35,818 nt of DNA from Candidatus Sumerlaeota bacterium (GTDB lineage Bacteria; Sumerlaeota; Sumerlaeia; SLMS01). The stretch covers positions 1 through 35,818 of the forward strand of contig SLOM01000300.1 in the NCBI GenBank assembly GCA_007132505.1, written 5' to 3'. The translations under genes and the position numbers were made by a program. This document shows positions 1 to 7,394 of this stretch, piece by piece. The first letter of the stretch is position 1. Every line of letters begins with the position of its first letter. The notes below the pieces were generated by a model. It had not been told where the DNA came from and ran no database searches. It worked only from the letters and a program-made list of their open reading frames with translations.

Positions 1-70
1 AGAATGGCAAGGTTCCGCGTCGTATTTCCGGCACCGACTCCCACAATGCAGAAAAGGAACCTCGGAGTCT

Positions 71-1894
71 TCATCGGGCCGAATCCCTCGCAAGGAACCT
101 CATGCGCTCCTCGCGATAGTAGAAATTGCGCTTCGCCACCGGATCGAAGGGGTGGCTGTCGGGAACCGGACCCTCCAGAAGGAGGATGCGCAGCCGGCCT
201 ACCTCACGGTGCTCCACTTCCCGCGGGCCGGCCTCCGGGAGCTGCAACTGCCACTCCTCTTCCGGTGGTGGGTCTAGGCCGGGCGGACCCTCGGTCACGG
301 GTCCCCAGATGAGGACGCTGCGGCCCTCCGCAAGCCCGGGATTCTCGTATCCCCGTGCGTCCTGGGTGATCAGGTAGTCCATTGTCGCCTCGCCGGCCAG
401 AGGCTGGAACACGTTCCATGTATAGACGCGCTCGTAGTAGTCGTCCACCGTGATCCGGAAATCGTCCAGCAGGACTTCGCGGACCTCCTTCATTCTTTCC
501 AGTGAGGGCGCATGGTAAAACAGGTAGGGGAGCCCCACGCCCGTGCGGCTGACGTTGGCCAGGTGGGCACCCGAAACCGCGGCGTAGAAGGCGAAGATCA
601 GGGAGAGGGGCACGAGGGCCATCTTCATCCGGCGGACGGGGCAGCCATCATCGAAAAAGAGACGCGAAATACCGATCCCCGCAAGCAGAAACGGTGCAGG
701 GAACGTGATCAGGTAGTAGCGGATCGGGATGAGGGCGCTCGCCCCGGACCTGATCGGATTGTGATAGTTGAAGAACGTCAGGAAAAGCAGCGGCGCAAAC
801 TGCCACGCCAGCAGGAGCAGCCCCGCAAGCACCTCATTCCTCCAACTCCTGCGGTGATCCGGTAGCCACTTCGAGGCGTTGCGGCGGTAGGCAATTGCAT
901 TGTTGATGATATAGAGGATGCCGCACAGCCAGAAGAGAAAGTGAAGCAACCCCACCAGCACCGCCAATCCCTGAAGCGGATGGAACCACCCGCCCAGCCC
1001 GTCCCTGAGCGCTTCCCGGAGCGGGTAAAGATACGTGAAGCCCAGCCTGTAGGGGTTCTCGTGCCAGTCGAATGTGACCACGTGAAGCAGGTTCCGCCAC
1101 GCGTTCGGGTTGGGCAGGTGGCGCTCAACCATTCCGCGGCGTGATTCGGGCGCCTCCAATACCTCCCGGATGTTCGGCTCTCCGCCGCGGATCTCGCTGA
1201 TGAGCATGGGCAGGAAGAGCACGAACAGCAGAGCCGCGCAGGCCAAAACCACCCGCGCTGGTGGCATCCGCCGTCTCCATACAAGGGCCAGAATAATCGC
1301 CGGTAGCGTCATCACGATGGAGAAGTGCAGTTGCAGGGCGAACGCGAAAAAGAGCGTCACGCCCACCAGCGCCCACTTCTTCTCGAGGATAAGGTACCTG
1401 TAAAGGCACCAGTACATCCCCAGCACCATGAGTGGAAGAAAACACGGATTCCAGAGGAAACGAAGCTGCACGATCTCCAGGGGAAAGACCGCATACGTGG
1501 CGGCCGCCGCAATGCCGGCTGGCTGTCCGAAGTAACGCCGGGCAAACCACCACGTCAGAACGAGCAAGCCCGTGTTCAGCAGCCCGATGAAGTATCCCAC
1601 CACGACGGGCGAGTGCGACACAGCCAGCGGGATCGCGTAAAGGACGTACACGAGCGGGCCGAAGACACGGCCGCCGTATTGCATCTCGCTGCCAAGCAGC
1701 GGTATCTCGTCCAGCCGGAGGAGTTGCAGGGCGCGGTAAAGGTCGCGCTCCACGTGCAGGTTGAAGTACGCCAGGTCCGGCCTGTACAGACGAAGAAACC
1801 CGCCCACCACCAGGAGGATGGCAAGAGCGATCCACTCCCACCGCGCAACCGGCGGGGGGGACGGAGGGTAGGAGCGGATTCCGCCGCGGCTCAT
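71..1894 (-). CDS. GT-C fold membrane glycosyltransferase (GT39/ArnT-like)
   Basis: This 607-residue polytopic inner-membrane protein probably transfers a sugar from a polyprenyl-phosphate donor to an acceptor on the periplasmic side. The N-terminus has one membrane segment (about residues 20-37). It is followed by a first periplasmic loop with an acidic pair E49-R-D51, the position and pattern of the catalytic/metal-binding loop of GT-C enzymes such as ArnT and PMT. About ten more hydrophobic segments follow, and a soluble C-terminal region of about 140 residues. The start ATG overlaps the stop of the upstream methyltransferase gene by 4 bp, so the two are translationally coupled. Donor and acceptor cannot be read from sequence. 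It is the last gene of a five-gene minus-strand run. Confidence 0.75.
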   Translation of the reverse strand: MSRGGIRSYPPSPPPVARWEWIALAILLVVGGFLRLYRPDLAYFNLHVERDLYRALQLLRLDEIPLLGSEMQYGGRVFGPLVYVLYAIPLAVSHSPVVVGYFIGLLNTGLLVLTWWFARRYFGQPAGIAAAATYAVFPLEIVQLRFLWNPCFLPLMVLGMYWCLYRYLILEKKWALVGVTLFFAFALQLHFSIVMTLPAIILALVWRRRMPPARVVLACAALLFVLFLPMLISEIRGGEPNIREVLEAPESRRGMVERHLPNPNAWRNLLHVVTFDWHENPYRLGFTYLYPLREALRDGLGGWFHPLQGLAVLVGLLHFLFWLCGILYIINNAIAYRRNASKWLPDHRRSWRNEVLAGLLLLAWQFAPLLFLTFFNYHNPIRSGASALIPIRYYLITFPAPFLLAGIGISRLFFDDGCPVRRMKMALVPLSLIFAFYAAVSGAHLANVSRTGVGLPYLFYHAPSLERMKEVREVLLDDFRITVDDYYERVYTWNVFQPLAGEATMDYLITQDARGYENPGLAEGRSVLIWGPVTEGPPGLDPPPEEEWQLQLPEAGPREVEHREVGRLRILLLEGPVPDSHPFDPVAKRNFYYREERMRFLARDSAR

Positions 1895-2505
1895 CGCATC
1901 CCCGCTTCCCCGGCCGGCTCCATGCGGACCACGTGGTTGAAGCCCGCCTTGCGGGCCTCCGTAATGCGCAGCCCCGCCGATTCTGCCATGCGTTTCAGCT
2001 CCTGGACGGAGAACAGCGTGATGGCGACACCGTGCCGCGCGTGGTAGTATCTATACAGGCGTGCTCCCCAGCCCCGGGCGGGAAGCATCAGCACGACGCG
2101 TCCGCCGCCGGAGCGAAGCGCCCCGGCCATCCCGAGCACGGCTTCACCGGGCGACTGACAGAACTCCAGCGCCCCCAGACTGGCCACCGCGTCGAAGACC
2201 GGCCGGGCAGCGGCATGCTCAAGGTCGCTCGCAAAAACCGGCAGGCCCGTGGCGCCATGGACTTGGCGCAGCATCTCCCGGCTGATGTCCGTACCGACAA
2301 CGGAGGCCCCCTCGCGCATCAGCGCCTCGCTGTAGTACCCGCCGCCACACCCGGCGTCGAGAATGAGCTCACCCTCGCGTGGCCGGAGCAATTCCAGCAC
2401 GGCGCGGAGCTCGATGCGCCGCAGCCTGCCCCAAAGCCACCCCTCGGATTCGCGGCGGTAGGTCTGGGCTCTGCCGGAGAAGTAGTCCGCTGGTCCGATC
2501 GCCAT
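1891..2505 (-). CDS. SAM-dependent class I methyltransferase
   Basis: A 204-residue protein with a Rossmann-type methyltransferase core. Motif I (LDAGCGGGYYSEAL, starting at residue 49) is the glycine-rich SAM loop, and GTD at 71-73 supplies the acidic residue that binds the SAM ribose. A later SLGALEF segment fits motif IV. This is the Methyltransf_11/UbiE-like general type and the substrate is not readable. It is coupled by a 4-bp overlap to the GT-C glycosyltransferase downstream and begins 24 bp after the thioredoxin-like gene, so a role in modifying a glycan or lipid carrier is a reasonable inference only. No strong Shine-Dalgarno is seen before this ATG. Confidence 0.85.
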   Translation of the reverse strand: MAIGPADYFSGRAQTYRRESEGWLWGRLRRIELRAVLELLRPREGELILDAGCGGGYYSEALMREGASVVGTDISREMLRQVHGATGLPVFASDLEHAAARPVFDAVASLGALEFCQSPGEAVLGMAGALRSGGGRVVLMLPARGWGARLYRYYHARHGVAITLFSVQELKRMAESAGLRITEARKAGFNHVVRMEPAGEAGMR

Positions 2506-2529
2506 GGGTACGCGGGTGATGAGGCCCGC

Positions 2530-3099
2530 CTAGGGAACCTCGCAGGTGGCAATGTCGAGAAGTTCGAGGATTTCCCGGACGGTGAGTTCACAGTTCGGGT
2601 CCGATTCGTAGATGCCCGCGATGCGCTTGCGGGCCCCGGCCACGTCACCGGCGGCCTTTCCGCGCGAGATCAGCCGGCGGCATTCCTCCGGCATGGCGCC
2701 CCAGTTGCCGCACTCGGTAAACTTGTGATTGAGGAAGACGAACTTGGGGATCGCCTCGCCGCCATTCGTCAGGAAGCGCTTGAACGCCTCGGGTTGTTCC
2801 TCGCGGGTCACGTAGCGCGTCCGCACGCGGCGCGAGAAGGAAGCCATCTTCTCCAGCACTGGCACATGGCGGTGCACGTCGCCGCACCAGTCCTCCGCGA
2901 AGACCAGCACATTGACCGTCCGGGTGATGGATTCCAGACGGGCCCGCACCGGAGGCTCCAGTTGGTGTTCCTTGCGGAGCTTCTCCATGATTTGGACGTG
3001 ACGGGCATCCTCCGCGGCTTTCAGCCACTGGCGGTAGGTGGCCGCGGACTTGAAGATGGCCTGGAAATCCACGGGCTTGAGGATTGGCGGTCGGGGCAT
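2530..3099 (-). CDS. Thioredoxin-like protein with a single active-site Cys (WCGD)
   Basis: The frame is open further upstream, but I chose the ATG at 3099 because GGGAGAG lies about six bases before it and the extra upstream residues look non-coding. The product has 189 residues. It is cytosolic, with no signal peptide or membrane segment. The motif AEDWCGD (W71, C72, G73, D74) sits where thioredoxins have WCxxC, so only the N-terminal cysteine remains. This matches the thioredoxin_9-type family, which resembles thioredoxin and is often annotated as such without proven redox activity. The C-terminus has a helical tail of about 40 residues. The gene lies in the trpF to glycosyltransferase run. 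A monothiol or bacilliredoxin-like role is possible. Confidence 0.75.
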   Translation of the reverse strand: MPRPPILKPVDFQAIFKSAATYRQWLKAAEDARHVQIMEKLRKEHQLEPPVRARLESITRTVNVLVFAEDWCGDVHRHVPVLEKMASFSRRVRTRYVTREEQPEAFKRFLTNGGEAIPKFVFLNHKFTECGNWGAMPEECRRLISRGKAAGDVAGARKRIAGIYESDPNCELTVREILELLDIATCEVP

Positions 3100-3190
3100 G
3101 GGGGTCTCTCCCGCAGGGATTCGCCACGGGGCGATTACCGTGGCGGGTCCTTTAGACATGCGGGGGGCCACGGGGCGCGAGAAGAAACCA

Positions 3191-3200
3191 CCCCCCCCCC
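3191..3200. repeat. Ten-base C homopolymer tract between two genes
   Basis: A run of ten C followed by four G lies in the 105-bp spacer between the metallophosphoesterase stop and the thioredoxin-like start on the minus strand. It is not in a coding frame of either gene. It could alter spacing by slippage or act as a structured stop, but there is no U-tract and no clear stem, so no function is claimed. Confidence 0.5.
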
Positions 3201-3204
3201 GGGG

Positions 3205-4371
3205 TCAGCCGCCCTGCAGGACCACCTCGTTGACCTCCGGTGGGCAGCGCCAGCGGATGCCGTAGTAGGCGCCGAGCCCGTTCGTTGTCAGCGTGACCGT
3301 GCCATTGATGCGGCCCATCCCGTACACGAACTGGCGGGGGACGGAGCAGGAGGAAATCGTCGTCCCGAACAGCGGCAGGCGCACCTGCCCGCCGTGCGTG
3401 TGTCCCCCCATCACCAGATCACAGCCAATCGCGGCGGCGCGGGCGTAGCTCTCCGGTGTGTGAACCAAAGCGACGCGTGGAAGGCGGCCCGCCTCGTCCT
3501 CCGCCGTGCGCACCTGTGCCCGCAGCCGTTCCTCTTCCCGGGAGGTCAGCGGCACGTAGGGGACTTCGAGGCCGAGGAGCAGCATCTCCGCGCCGGCTGC
3601 CGTTCTGACGCGGCGCCATTCATTGGTGAGGATCTGGATGCCTGCCTCCTGCAGCGTCCGCGCGAAGTAGGAGGGATCCGTCCAGAACTCGTGATTACCC
3701 CGCACGGCGTAGGTGTTCTCCGGCCAGTTGAACGAGCGCAGCAGCGCCGCGGCCTCACCGTGCTGGGCCCGCTTGCTGGCGAAGTCGCCCCCCAGTAGCA
3801 CCACGTCCGGCTCCGAATCGAGCGCTATGCGGATGGCTTCGCGGACGAAATCCGTGTTCAGGAACGGGTGCAGATGAAAGTCCGCCAGGAAAACCATGCG
3901 CACTGGTGGAACCGCCGGCCTGCTGGTGGACGGGCGCAGCTCGGTCCGGCTCCAGCGCAGGTGCCCGGGACGGTTGAGCGGGAGCAGCCTCAGGACGGGG
4001 CGCGGGATGTAGGCCGAGAGTTCCCGCTCCCGCACGGACGGCAGCCCGGTGCGCACCGTCCAGCGGGTCGTCCCGCTGTTCCGCCGCACTTCACGCACCG
4101 CGTCGAAGCCGCACCAGAGCAGGATGCCAAGTCCCAGCCAGACGGGCACTCCCAGCCGCGCATGATCATGGAACGCCGCCCAGGCATGAGCGGCTCCCGC
4201 CAGCGCCGCCAGCGGCAGCAACCCCAGCGGCGCCACTTTCTTGAGCGGCGATTCCCGCAGCCGCGTCAGCACGTTGTTGAACAGCCAAGCCACGGCGGCC
4301 CCGGTGAATACGGCCGCAAGGAAGCCTTCGGCCGCGGCGGTGGCGGCGTTCATGGCCAGTGCGCCGTTCAT
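3205..4371 (-). CDS. Membrane-anchored calcineurin-like metallophosphoesterase
   Basis: The 388-residue product has two or three hydrophobic segments in the first about 95 residues and then a full metallophosphoesterase domain. All metal-binding blocks are present in order: D164-F-H166, GGD with D196, GNHE at 225-228, H304 in VHTPE, and GGHTHGGQ at 322-329. The layout resembles YkuE/YaeI-type phosphodiesterases, which act on membrane phospholipid or lipid-A precursors, but no substrate can be assigned. The start overlaps the trpF stop by 4 bp, so translation is coupled to a tryptophan gene with no evident biochemical link. Confidence 0.85.
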   Translation of the reverse strand: MNGALAMNAATAAAEGFLAAVFTGAAVAWLFNNVLTRLRESPLKKVAPLGLLPLAALAGAAHAWAAFHDHARLGVPVWLGLGILLWCGFDAVREVRRNSGTTRWTVRTGLPSVRERELSAYIPRPVLRLLPLNRPGHLRWSRTELRPSTSRPAVPPVRMVFLADFHLHPFLNTDFVREAIRIALDSEPDVVLLGGDFASKRAQHGEAAALLRSFNWPENTYAVRGNHEFWTDPSYFARTLQEAGIQILTNEWRRVRTAAGAEMLLLGLEVPYVPLTSREEERLRAQVRTAEDEAGRLPRVALVHTPESYARAAAIGCDLVMGGHTHGGQVRLPLFGTTISSCSVPRQFVYGMGRINGTVTLTTNGLGAYYGIRWRCPPEVNEVVLQGG

Positions 4372-5030
4372 CTGTCCTCGATGGCGGCGCGGAAATTGGT
4401 GAAGAAATCACGGAGCAAGTCGTGAGCCTTGACGCCAGGCGACTCCTCCACCCCGGAACTCAGGTCGAACGCGTGCGGGTAAGGTCCCGGCCTGAGGGCA
4501 CTCACCACCTCCCGGATGTTGCCGGGTTTCAGTCCTCCCGCGACGAAGACGCGCCGGGTGGAGAAGAGCGGCTGGACCCAGCGATGCTCGAACTGCCTGC
4601 CGGTTCCGCCGTGGGCCACCGGACTGAAGGCATCGGCAAGGATGGCATAGTGCTCGTTGTCGAAAGCCGAGGCGCGGGCGGCATCTCCGGCATCCTTCAT
4701 GGCGATGGCCGGGATAATGCGCTCGGGGGGGAGATCATCGAGCAATGGCTCGACGGGGCCGTGCACCTGGACCGCGAAGAGGTCGAGCTGGCGTGCGGCG
4801 TTGACGATGGTCTCGGCCGGCTCGTCCACAAAGACACCGACCCAGCGGCCGGCGGGGTGCTTCTTGCGGAAGGCGTGGAGCAGATCGGCCGCGAAGCGGG
4901 CCGGCAGGTGCCGGGGGCTCTTCTCAGTCAGGATGAAGCCGAAGTAGGAGGCGCCGAGTTCAGCGGCCAGCAGCGCATCGGCCAGCCGCGTCAGGCCGCA
5001 GATCTTCACGAGGGGTGGGGGAGGAGTCAT
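4368..5030 (-). CDS. trpF: Phosphoribosylanthranilate isomerase
   Basis: TrpF converts N-(5-phosphoribosyl)anthranilate to 1-(o-carboxyphenylamino)-1-deoxyribulose 5-phosphate, the third step of tryptophan synthesis, in the cytosol. The 220-residue product starts at the ATG at 5030, just before MTPPPPLVKICGLTR. KICGLTR carries the catalytic Cys. Further family blocks are FGFILTEKSPRHL, GGTGRQFEHRW and the phosphate-binding end AGGLKPGNI followed by DLSSGVEESPGVK, where the Asp is the second catalytic residue. The frame is open further upstream, but that extension is not typical of the family. No other trp gene lies in the window, so this is a detached trpF at the head of a mixed operon. Confidence 0.93.
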   Translation of the reverse strand: MTPPPPLVKICGLTRLADALLAAELGASYFGFILTEKSPRHLPARFAADLLHAFRKKHPAGRWVGVFVDEPAETIVNAARQLDLFAVQVHGPVEPLLDDLPPERIIPAIAMKDAGDAARASAFDNEHYAILADAFSPVAHGGTGRQFEHRWVQPLFSTRRVFVAGGLKPGNIREVVSALRPGPYPHAFDLSSGVEESPGVKAHDLLRDFFTNFRAAIEDR

Positions 5031-5133
5031 CGGTTCGGAAAAAAACCTCAAAAGTGTGGATGAATCAATTGCCCCAGATTGCCGGGCTTGCAAGGAACAG
5101 AGGAAGAGTCTCTGGAAAGGAATCCGGTGAGCG

Positions 5134-5901
5134 ATGCAAAAGTTACTGATCGGCTGCGGAGCAGTCATCCTGATTGTGGGGGCAGTCTGTTGTGGAGGGT
5201 TTTTCTGGCTTTCTTTTCAGGTCAGCCGGGCTGTGAGTGGTTGGGCGGAGTCCTTCGAGGCACTTGCGCAGCTTGACGAGAGGTATCCATACGAACTGCC
5301 GGAGGAACGCACCCTCGATCCGGTCCGTCTCGACGACTACCTCGACGCGCGCGCCCAGGTTGTGGAGGAGCTGACACGGCGAAACGAGATCGCGCGCGCC
5401 TTCCTTCAGGGCGAGCCGGAGACGGTTGAGCAGATGAACCCGCTTCAGTTTCTGCGGGAAATGCTCGGGCTTCTGGGGACCACCACCCAGACGATCGAGT
5501 CGGCCCTCGACGCGCGGCAGATGTCCCTGCGTGAGGCAGGCTACATCATCCAGACCTCCTACCTCACCATGTTTCTCGGAGCCGAGGCGGGCGACGAGCG
5601 CATGGAGTCCATTTTCGATCAGCTGATTGGCAGTGCCGAGGAGGTCAACCGCACGCTCGACGAGACCGGCACCGTCGAGCAGCAGGACCGGCTCGAGGTC
5701 GAGGAGGCCATAGAGCAGCTCCGCCGCCTCCGCGAGACGGTCCCGCAGGAGAACTTCGATCTGATCGCCGAACGCCGGGAGCGCTTCCTCGAATACCCCG
5801 CCATCGCCTACCTTGAGTTCCTGGTGCTCATGGGAATGGAAAACGGCGAGTTCGAGCTGGAAGTCCCGGCTGAGGTTGAGGAGATGAACCTGAACAACTG
5901 A
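5134..5901 (+). CDS. Hypothetical N-terminally membrane-anchored helical protein
   Basis: I do not recognise this 255-residue protein. The N-terminus is one hydrophobic segment (about residues 4-28, with Cys8, Cys19 and Cys20), which could be a signal anchor or, less likely, a lipoprotein signal. The rest is very acidic and reads as amphipathic helices rich in Glu, Arg and Leu, with a probable coiled-coil stretch around residues 160-210. A ribosome site AAAGGAA lies about a dozen bases upstream of the ATG. The gene diverges from trpF, with a spacer of about 100 bp, and converges on the CARF-HEPN gene. Context gives no function. Confidence 0.7.
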   Translation: MQKLLIGCGAVILIVGAVCCGGFFWLSFQVSRAVSGWAESFEALAQLDERYPYELPEERTLDPVRLDDYLDARAQVVEELTRRNEIARAFLQGEPETVEQMNPLQFLREMLGLLGTTTQTIESALDARQMSLREAGYIIQTSYLTMFLGAEAGDERMESIFDQLIGSAEEVNRTLDETGTVEQQDRLEVEEAIEQLRRLRETVPQENFDLIAERRERFLEYPAIAYLEFLVLMGMENGEFELEVPAEVEEMNLNN

Positions 5902-5954
5902 CCCGGCCGCTTCGCTGGGCGGCTGGGCCAGGGCTCTGAGGCCTTGTGGGATCG

Positions 5955-7259
5955 TCACCCGCTCCCCGGGGCGCGGCGGGCGAGCGAGCGCAGCACCTTT
6001 TCGTTGTCTATCCACGGGAATTGGAGGGCCTTCATGCGCTTGCGCAGGTCCCCCATGCGTAGGCGCATGAGCCGTTCCACGGCGCGGAAGAACTCAAGCG
6101 CGAGTTGCAGGCTTGCAGGGCGCGTTCCGTGCGCCAGCACCAGGTTGCGCCGGGCCTTGAGCGTGGTCTGGAGCGCCTTGCTCTCCCGGAACGCCTCGCC
6201 GATGGGGTGCCCGAGGATATCCAGCAGGTCGTAGCTTCGGCGGAGGCCGAGCTTGATCGTCGCGTCGTCGAGCCGGCGTTCGGCCTCGAAAGCGGTGCGG
6301 TAGCGGGGCGGGACCTTGCGGATCTCCACGTCGTCCGTGCGGATGCCGTACTCATTCAGCAGCAGTACCTGCGCGTAGAGCTCCGCGGCGCGGTGCAGGC
6401 GGATGAGCGCGTCGTCGTGGCGGCGCTCGATGAGCCGGCGGACCGCGTTGTTCATCAGATCCAGCAGCAGTTCATCGGGGTAGTCGCCATCTCGTTCCTC
6501 GGATCCGGCGATCTTGGTCAGCGGTTCCAGCGTCTCAGGGGGCAGCGCGAACTCGGCAAGCTGGGGATCCTCCCTCACGGCGTCCTCGATCTTTCCGTAC
6601 CGCGCCAGGAACTCCTTGACCCGGAAGGTGTCCCAGTCGGCGAAGGCTTCGGCGAGGGAGCTCAGCGTCCTAATCCTGGCGGCCATGGCCTCGGAGAGTC
6701 CCTTCGTCCCGACCCGGGAGAGCCTTTCGGCGGCGGACCGGAAGCGGAGCTCGCGGACCAGGGCCACGGCCATCCGTGCGTCCGTTTCCGCCATGATGGC
6801 CTCCGGACGGGTGACAACAAGGCGGGAGGGCGCGCGCGGGCCCGGGGAGTAGAGGTAGTGAAGGGCCCTGATGCCGCGATGGATGGCGGCAAGAACGGCG
6901 GCGGCGCTCATGACCTTTGTTCCTGCCGTGTAGTGGAGGACGATGCGTTCGGGATCAAATCCCTCGGCCTCGAGGCGCTGAAACTCCTCCATTGCGGCCT
7001 GATAGACGTCATCCAGCGAGTGCGGTGATCCCACGAACCTGACCCTGACGTCCTCGCGCCGGAGACCCAGCCCTTCCCGCAGGCGCTCGCTGTTCTCGGT
7101 GGAGTCCTCCGTCGCAAGAAGCACAAGGAAACCAGGCTTCTCCTTCGCCAGCTCGCGCAGGAGGGCTTCCACCACGCCGGTGCCCTGGGCCCCCGACGGG
7201 CTGGTGCCCACGGTGACGACATGGCAGGAGGCAGGACGTCTCGAGGGTGAGGGGGTCAT
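5955..7259 (-). CDS. CARF-HEPN protein, Cas02710/Csm6-like, without CRISPR neighbours
   Basis: This 434-residue protein has an N-terminal CARF (Rossmann-like cyclic-oligonucleotide sensor) domain. Its nucleotide loop VTVGTSPSG starts at residue 15, and the second signature HYTAGTKVMS spans 109-118, typical of the TIGR02710/Cas_Cas02710 family. The C-terminal about 180 residues are helical and end in a HEPN-type R-x5-H motif, R371-N-L-V-L-A-H377, the usual catalytic pair of HEPN ribonucleases. AAGGAG six bases before the ATG fixes the start. Known relatives act in type III CRISPR defence: cyclic oligoadenylate binding switches on RNA cleavage. Here no cas gene or repeat array is seen within the window. 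The neighbours are pta (divergent) and an orphan protein (convergent). Confidence 0.8.
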   Translation of the reverse strand: MTPSPSRRPASCHVVTVGTSPSGAQGTGVVEALLRELAKEKPGFLVLLATEDSTENSERLREGLGLRREDVRVRFVGSPHSLDDVYQAAMEEFQRLEAEGFDPERIVLHYTAGTKVMSAAAVLAAIHRGIRALHYLYSPGPRAPSRLVVTRPEAIMAETDARMAVALVRELRFRSAAERLSRVGTKGLSEAMAARIRTLSSLAEAFADWDTFRVKEFLARYGKIEDAVREDPQLAEFALPPETLEPLTKIAGSEERDGDYPDELLLDLMNNAVRRLIERRHDDALIRLHRAAELYAQVLLLNEYGIRTDDVEIRKVPPRYRTAFEAERRLDDATIKLGLRRSYDLLDILGHPIGEAFRESKALQTTLKARRNLVLAHGTRPASLQLALEFFRAVERLMRLRMGDLRKRMKALQFPWIDNEKVLRSLARRAPGSG

Positions 7260-7288
7260 GGCTGTCTCCTTATCGGGGCTGGAATTGC

Positions 7289-7304
7289 GCTTGTCCTGAC
7301 AAGC
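7289..7304. promoter_or_regulatory. Perfect 16-bp palindrome in the CARF/pta divergent spacer
   Basis: GCTTGTC and GACAAGC form a perfect 7-bp inverted repeat around a 2-bp centre. The site is 30 bp upstream of the CARF-HEPN start and about 90 bp upstream of the pta start, a natural position for a dimeric repressor operator. It has no U-tract and sits in a divergent promoter region, so a terminator is unlikely. No matching regulator gene is in the window. Confidence 0.45.
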
Positions 7305-7394
7305 CTTTGCGGGAACCGTCTTCCGGGCAAACGGGAAACCCCACCATTCCGGTCCCCCGACTCCTTTTTCGTGCGCAGGAGTGTGCAGGCCAAT

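Noticed and set aside
1933-3798. 621-codon open frame on the plus strand over the methyltransferase, thioredoxin and metallophosphoesterase genes
   Set aside because: It crosses three genes with clear motifs on the other strand and has no motif of its own.
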